A stretch of DNA of 64,000 nucleotides, taken from positions 2,356,001 through 2,420,000 of the forward strand of contig CP069418.1 in the NCBI GenBank assembly GCA_017569305.1, written 5' to 3'. Positions 59,099-64,000 of the stretch are shown here, in pieces. The DNA is from Clostridiales bacterium FE2011. Lineage in GTDB: Bacteria; Bacillota; Clostridia; Christensenellales; Aristaeellaceae. Under the pieces are notes generated by a model that was given only the letters and a program-made list of their open reading frames with translations, had not been told where the DNA came from and searched no databases. The position numbers and the translations under genes are program-made. Numbering within the stretch: the first letter of the stretch is position 1; each line of letters opens with the position of its first letter.

Positions 59099-62000
59099 AT
59101 GGCTAAAGTGAAACCGGGCATGTATGTTCGCGTTCCAGCTCACGCACCTGTAGGTGAGGATGAAATGGAAAAAACGTATCCTCGTATGTTCGTGCTGGGT
59201 ATGGTTAGAGAAGTTGATGACATGGCTGCCTCTGTTCGTGTGAAGTTTTTTGATCTGTTCGACAGTAAATACATTTATGGATGGGCTTTAGCGAGGGATA
59301 CATTTGATCTGAAGGATGTCAACAGAGCTATGTCGCCCGCTGGTTTTCCGTGCAGGGTCAGGGCTGGAGAGAATTTGGTTAGAGGAAAAGTCCTGATGTC
59401 ACTATTCGGAAGCGATAAGGAAGATTATTGTTATTATGTGGTTGAGTTGGATGGTGGGGAACTAAAACGTTATACGGAAAATCAGGTTTTACTTGATTTT
59501 ACAGGTGTTGATTTTAGTCCTTTGAGAGCTATGGGGAACTATGAGTTCCAGAACCCAACATGGTTCGTTTCAAGGTATACTGTTTCTTCAACGATGCATG
59601 TGTTGAATAATGCTATATATGGATTCAGAGCTTTGGCTGGCTGCCGTACTTTTTTGATGACACATCAGGTGACTACGGTTTTACGTTGTCTACAGTCAGA
59701 TCATATTCGTTATATGCTTGCTGATGAAGTTGGTATGGGCAAAACGATAGAAGCCTGTTCTATAATCAAGATCCAGAAGGAAAAGAACAGAAAATACCGG
59801 ACTGCTTATATCATACCTGATCAGTTGGTAGGACAATGGCGGTTTGAATTATCGAGTAAATTTGCAATAGAGGCAGATGTTACTGGCGATGAGATTTCGG
59901 CTAAGTGCAGAGATGTTATCATACCTCTATCTGAGCTTAGGGAGAACATGAATCTATTTGACTGTGATCATTATGATATGATCATTGTCGATGAAACACA
60001 TAAGATTCTTCGAGATAATGATCAGTATAACAGGGTACAGATGTTGTCGGCTTCACATGAGAATATTCTATTGCTTTCTGCGACTCCTGTGACTGGAAGA
60101 AGAGAAGAATATAAGCGTCTATTGAGTCTGCTGGATCCGAACCGGTATTTGAATATGCCTGATGATCAGTTTGAAACACTGGTTGACAAACAGCAGGAAC
60201 TGGGAGACAGGTTGTATGATCTGTATAACTGGTTGGGCGATTATGATGAAAACGCGGAGGCAATGATTCAGGAACTGAAAAACCTGAATGAATTGCTAGC
60301 TGATGATGAACTGACAAAAATGCTGGATCCGATTAATACTGCAACCTTTGATAAAGGTAAGGCTGCTGTACAAAGGATTTTGGCTTATATCTGTGAAGAA
60401 TACAGGATGGAAAAAAATATTATCCGCAATCGTAGGGGAGTATTGACGTTAGCCGAGCGTAAGTTGAGAGTTGTGTCCTACGAAATGGCTGGTGATCAGG
60501 TTTCATATCCTGAATATAACACAGTGTATGAACTTATAAATTGGATGGAAAATAACAGGGATACGTTGACTGATGTTGAATTCAGGGATCTTTTAGGAGC
60601 TGCGTATTCTTCGCCATGGGCTTTGAAGAGGGTGCTTGAACAATATAGAGATCTACCGGTTGATTTGTATGAAGCGATAGATGGCTGGATGGTGGCTGCT
60701 GAGGCTGAAATCGATTCTTTGGATGTTGTGTTGGATGATCCAGATAAAATCCGGGGACGACTTGTTCTGGCTTTTGATTATCTGGATCAGGAAACGGATC
60801 TTGCTAATACAACTAAGGATTTCAAAGCCGTGGTGTTTACTAGTTATTCGCAAACCATGACGAAATTTGCAGAGATATGCCGCAAAAGGCTAGGAAATGA
60901 TGCGGTAGCTGTTCTAGCCAATGGTATGAGGCACGATGAGTTGGAAGAGCAGGCTACGCGATTCCAGACGGAAAGTGCTTGTCGTTTGATTATCTGTGAT
61001 CCAATAGGTATAGAGGGTCGAAATCTGCAATCTGCTGATTTGTTGTTGCATTTGGATACTCCGTGGGATATCGGGCAGATAGAACAGCGAATAGGGCGTC
61101 TGGATCGTATTGGGCGTAAAGCAGATCGAGATGTGCTGTCTATTGTGGTGCATTCGGAGAATACTATTGAAGAACAATTGTTTACACTCTGGAATGATGC
61201 CATAGGAGTTTATACGCATTCACTCTGTGGCTTGGAAATCATTCTGGATTCAATTCTGGATATGGTTATGAAAGCGATCAGAGCAGATATGCATTATGGA
61301 TTGCGGGATGCAATGGAAGATATTCGCTCTGAAAAAGATGAACTGGATATGGAACTGATGCGTGAACAGTATTTTGATATGGCAAGCATTCAGTTTCACC
61401 CGTTGCAAGTTACTATTCAGAATATGCTGAATGTATATCAAAATAAAGAAGATACTATTTTTGCAGAAGCCATGATGTCATGGGCTTCTCAGGCGGGTTT
61501 TGTAGGCAGAAGAGAGAAAGATATCGAAGGCGTCAGTAATGAAATAGTAGAGTTTACATCGGGCAAGTTTAGTCCTAAGGCTAATACAAATGCATTTTTC
61601 ATACCTCCTAAATGGGATTTTTACAGGATTAAACAGGATGCTATTACAGGAACGTTTAACCGAAGCATGGCAATACGCCAGGAACATCTGCTCTTTTTTG
61701 CTCCTGGTGATCAGGTCTTTGATCATATAGTTTCGAATGCATTGACATGCCCGCGCGGAAGAACATGCGCGGTAGAACTAATATCTGCACCGTTCAATTA
61801 TAGGGGATTGGTGTTGATCTGGAATGTTGAACCTAATATGTATTATTTATATAAGCATGGAATTGATCCGATTCTCATGGCTAAGTTCAGAGCATATTTA
61901 CCTCTTGAGCAGATTATGACGATATGGCCCGAATATGAAGGTTATGAAGATGTGACGACAACTATGTTGGATGAATTATTTAGACAAAAATGGCTGTTCA

Positions 62001-62359
62001 GGGATAATGATGATTGTAAGCACTTAGGCAAACGCAAATTTGATTCAAAACTAGGGTTCTCACGCTTGGAAAAATTCATGGATGATTATCCGCCGATTAT
62101 ATGGAAGAACTGGCTTAAAGAAGCTTATAAGGGATGTGAAGCTAAAGCCAGAGAAGAAGTTCGGAACAACATGGATATCGAGACAGCACGTGCGGAAGCA
62201 TCTCGGATTATCTATGCCCAGGAAGCTGTGGAGCATTTCTATGGGCAAAAAACAGATAGGGAACGGGATTTGCAGAAGAAATATGATTGTGTCATGAAGG
62301 CACTGGAAGGTTTTCAGTTAAGACTGGATGCGATGATATATCTGAGGGCGGAGAAATAA
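59099..62359 (+). CDS. SNF2-family helicase, DpdE/DISARM-like
   Basis: A 1086-residue Swi2/Snf2-type double-stranded DNA translocase. An N-terminal beta-rich domain (about 1-160) precedes the core: Walker A DEVGMGKTIEA (about 207), motif II DETH (about 297), motif III LLLSATPVTGRREEY, motif V DPIGIEGRNLQSADLLLHLD and motif VI IEQRIGRLDRIGR (about 660). The last about 350 residues are an unassigned partner domain. SNF2 helicases of this size are shared by DISARM, Dpd and PbeABCD-like systems, where they act in recognising unmodified DNA. Its stop TAA overlaps the next ATG (TAATG). Confidence 0.85.
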   Translation: MAKVKPGMYVRVPAHAPVGEDEMEKTYPRMFVLGMVREVDDMAASVRVKFFDLFDSKYIYGWALARDTFDLKDVNRAMSPAGFPCRVRAGENLVRGKVLMSLFGSDKEDYCYYVVELDGGELKRYTENQVLLDFTGVDFSPLRAMGNYEFQNPTWFVSRYTVSSTMHVLNNAIYGFRALAGCRTFLMTHQVTTVLRCLQSDHIRYMLADEVGMGKTIEACSIIKIQKEKNRKYRTAYIIPDQLVGQWRFELSSKFAIEADVTGDEISAKCRDVIIPLSELRENMNLFDCDHYDMIIVDETHKILRDNDQYNRVQMLSASHENILLLSATPVTGRREEYKRLLSLLDPNRYLNMPDDQFETLVDKQQELGDRLYDLYNWLGDYDENAEAMIQELKNLNELLADDELTKMLDPINTATFDKGKAAVQRILAYICEEYRMEKNIIRNRRGVLTLAERKLRVVSYEMAGDQVSYPEYNTVYELINWMENNRDTLTDVEFRDLLGAAYSSPWALKRVLEQYRDLPVDLYEAIDGWMVAAEAEIDSLDVVLDDPDKIRGRLVLAFDYLDQETDLANTTKDFKAVVFTSYSQTMTKFAEICRKRLGNDAVAVLANGMRHDELEEQATRFQTESACRLIICDPIGIEGRNLQSADLLLHLDTPWDIGQIEQRIGRLDRIGRKADRDVLSIVVHSENTIEEQLFTLWNDAIGVYTHSLCGLEIILDSILDMVMKAIRADMHYGLRDAMEDIRSEKDELDMELMREQYFDMASIQFHPLQVTIQNMLNVYQNKEDTIFAEAMMSWASQAGFVGRREKDIEGVSNEIVEFTSGKFSPKANTNAFFIPPKWDFYRIKQDAITGTFNRSMAIRQEHLLFFAPGDQVFDHIVSNALTCPRGRTCAVELISAPFNYRGLVLIWNVEPNMYYLYKHGIDPILMAKFRAYLPLEQIMTIWPEYEGYEDVTTTMLDELFRQKWLFRDNDDCKHLGKRKFDSKLGFSRLEKFMDDYPPIIWKNWLKEAYKGCEAKAREEVRNNMDIETARAEASRIIYAQEAVEHFYGQKTDRERDLQKKYDCVMKALEGFQLRLDAMIYLRAEK

Positions 62360-64000
62360 TGAAAGTTGTTGATGTTGTTCGTTCGGTTATGTCTGAACAA
62401 ATGAGTTTGGGAATCGCTTTGAAAGATTTGCAGGAATTAATTGATGAGGGATTGGTTGATCATCGCTTGCTCCAAATGGGGCGTCAGGGACGGAGGTTTC
62501 TTTCGCGTTGGCGTGATTATTTATATGGGCAAAATAAGATTTCAGATGAAGATTTGTTGATGGCACTTCGGGATACGGTTTTATGGTTGGGGAAATTACC
62601 AGCTCCGGTTTTGCTTCGTAATCTGGTAGAGAAGAAAGGCAATGATTTCGGACTATATGTAGAAACATCAGGAGATATTGCAGCCATCGTTTCTGAACCA
62701 GGGTGGTATGTGAACGATCATTATGTAAGGCAGTGCTATGGGCTGGATGACATAATGACAATGAGAAGACCAGATACGCCAGGAGATCGCCTACTGTATC
62801 AGTCAACAGGTTTTAAAAATTATAAGTCGTTTGAGCAAAAGGTTGCAATCCATACGGCAGTTAATCTACCGGAAGGATTTACGTTGCTTGTAACGTTATC
62901 GACAGGTGAGGGGAAAAGCACTATAACTCAGATGACTGTAGCTTGTGATCGTGGTCTGACAGTGCTCGTGGTTCCGACGACTGCATTGGGGAAGGATCAG
63001 TACCGTGCGGCAGTTCATAATTTGGCGAAAGTGGTTCCGGCTGAAAAGATATATGACTTTTGCGGTGGACAAACAGAGCATTATCAGGATCTGAAGAAAA
63101 AACTGGATCAGCGCGAGATTAAATTGCTGATTACTTCACCGGAAGCGATTGTTAAGAATACGCAGCTCAGAGAACAGTTGACATGGGCCGCTGAAAATGC
63201 ATATCTCACACATCTAGTGATCGATGAGGCTCATATTGTTCAGGATTGGGGTGCAACTTTCCGCCCGGATTTTCAGTTCTTGAGTATGATTAGGCGTGAA
63301 TTGCTGAAGAAAAGTGAAGGAAAATTAAAAACGATTCTGCTCAGCGCGACTCTTTCTAATCAGGCTGTAGATGAATTAAGAATTCTGTTTTCAGAAGTTG
63401 ATAAAGGAAGAAAAAACTGGATTCCTATTCGTTGTGACTCCTTGCGGACGGAGATCAGATATATGGTGGATCCGATAAGCCGGGGTAAAGATATTCAGGA
63501 GACTCAGCGAAAAAAAGTTCTTCGGTATGTTCGGACGTTGCCAAAGCCGATGCTGATTTATACAATTCAGCCTAAGGTTGCGAAGGAATGGCAGAAGTAT
63601 TTAAGAGAAAATGGAATATGCAATACTGTGGTTTTTTCCGGCCTTACAGATGACGATGAGCGGACGGAAATAATCAAGCGCTGGAATGAAGATGATTTGG
63701 ATATTGTAATTGCCACGTCTGCCTTTGGTATGGGAATTGATAAGCCGGATGTTCGTACTGTTATACATGTAACTATGCCGGAATCTATTAACCGTTTTTA
63801 TCAGGAAGTGGGACGTGGTGGACGTGATGGTTTGCCGTCAATCAGTCTTTTATGTTATTGTCCGTCCATTGATCATCATCAGCAGGTCAATATTACACAT
63901 CGAAAGATTATGACTGGGGAAAAGCTGATGAAACGCTGGCTGGAAATGGCACGAGATCCGTATGCCCGGCGTGAAGCGGATGTGATCGAAGTCAATACAA
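62359..64000 (+). CDS. RecQ/DEAD-box helicase, 3' end outside window (DpdF-like)
   Basis: 547 codons are visible and the frame is open at the window end. An N-terminal helical region of about 160 residues precedes an SF2 helicase: Walker A LSTGEGKST (about 178-186), DEAH with IDEAHIVQDWG (about 287), LLSATLSNQAV, TSAFGMGIDKPDVRTVIHV and the RecQ-type motif VI YQEVGRGGRDG (about 482). The protein resembles RecQ more than general DEAD helicases. Translationally coupled to the SNF2 gene. Possible homologue of DpdF or of the last Pbe protein; unproven. Confidence 0.82.
   Translation, partial: MKVVDVVRSVMSEQMSLGIALKDLQELIDEGLVDHRLLQMGRQGRRFLSRWRDYLYGQNKISDEDLLMALRDTVLWLGKLPAPVLLRNLVEKKGNDFGLYVETSGDIAAIVSEPGWYVNDHYVRQCYGLDDIMTMRRPDTPGDRLLYQSTGFKNYKSFEQKVAIHTAVNLPEGFTLLVTLSTGEGKSTITQMTVACDRGLTVLVVPTTALGKDQYRAAVHNLAKVVPAEKIYDFCGGQTEHYQDLKKKLDQREIKLLITSPEAIVKNTQLREQLTWAAENAYLTHLVIDEAHIVQDWGATFRPDFQFLSMIRRELLKKSEGKLKTILLSATLSNQAVDELRILFSEVDKGRKNWIPIRCDSLRTEIRYMVDPISRGKDIQETQRKKVLRYVRTLPKPMLIYTIQPKVAKEWQKYLRENGICNTVVFSGLTDDDERTEIIKRWNEDDLDIVIATSAFGMGIDKPDVRTVIHVTMPESINRFYQEVGRGGRDGLPSISLLCYCPSIDHHQQVNITHRKIMTGEKLMKRWLEMARDPYARREADVIEVNT

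Noticed and set aside
59099..64000. Calling the SNF2 and RecQ genes dpdE and dpdF outright
   Set aside because: Size and motifs fit, but no dpdA-type transglycosylase is present, and Pbe-like identity is equally possible; sequence comparison is needed.

Overview
The window looks like chromosomal DNA of an uncultured gut- or rumen-type Clostridia (Bacillota). Supporting signs are strong AGGAGG ribosome sites, a T-box, an S-box, ECF sigma/anti-sigma pairs, many small secreted proteins with Gram-positive signal peptides, and TTGACA/TATAAT promoters. There is no rRNA, tRNA or CRISPR array that I can see. By eye, the first ~34 kb is GC-rich housekeeping and cell-surface DNA. From ~37.4 kb the DNA becomes clearly AT-rich (37.5-42 and 44-46.7 kb) and then intermediate (46.7-64 kb), which fits an accessory or defence island.

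Layout. 1-11.3 kb: an ABC exporter cut by the window edge, a GPH-type sugar symporter, a broken ECF sigma gene, a radical SAM protein, a SIMPL protein, a diguanylate cyclase, a metallopeptidase-like regulator and a Fic protein. 11.7-17.5 kb: small secreted proteins, an extracellular solute-binding protein with an N-terminal propeller-like region, and a Trp T-box controlling a TrpB2-type tryptophan synthase. 18-27.7 kb: an IS3-family element, a phospholipase C-like protein, two TlpA-like thioredoxins, an antitoxin whose toxin partner is truncated, an SH3/RCC1-like secreted protein and an EAL protein. 27.8-37.2 kb (mostly minus strand): a sigma/anti-sigma pair, a BspA-type LRR protein, PepSY-like and paralogous secreted proteins with a shared promoter, and a zinc metallopeptidase. 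37.4-44 kb: a coupled coiled-coil / GHH-nuclease-membrane / SUKH-immunity operon, a zinc-ribbon/PASTA-like membrane protein, and a SAM-I riboswitch upstream of an HD hydrolase. 44.1-46.1 kb: a HEPN + DUF262 pair. 46.2-64 kb: a divergent XRE regulator and dndB-dndC-dndD-dndE-dndA (DNA phosphorothioation), followed by four large genes: NERD-UvrD helicase, AddB-like Fe-S protein, SNF2 helicase, and a RecQ/DEAD helicase that runs off the window.

How it works together. The Dnd proteins should install phosphorothioate marks using sulfur from the DndA desulfurase. The four downstream genes probably form the effector that tells marked from unmarked DNA. Four genes after dndCDEA recalls the DndCDEA-PbeABCD architecture reported in archaea, and the SNF2+RecQ pair recalls DpdE/DpdF of deazaguanine systems. 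I cannot test either homology here.

The other striking layer is repeats. The GC-rich half is full of long perfect palindromes, mostly at gene 3' ends, two of which sit exactly where genes are truncated and one of which was split by the IS3 element. There are also modular elements in which a hairpin stem changes sequence with full base-pair compensation while the flanks stay identical.
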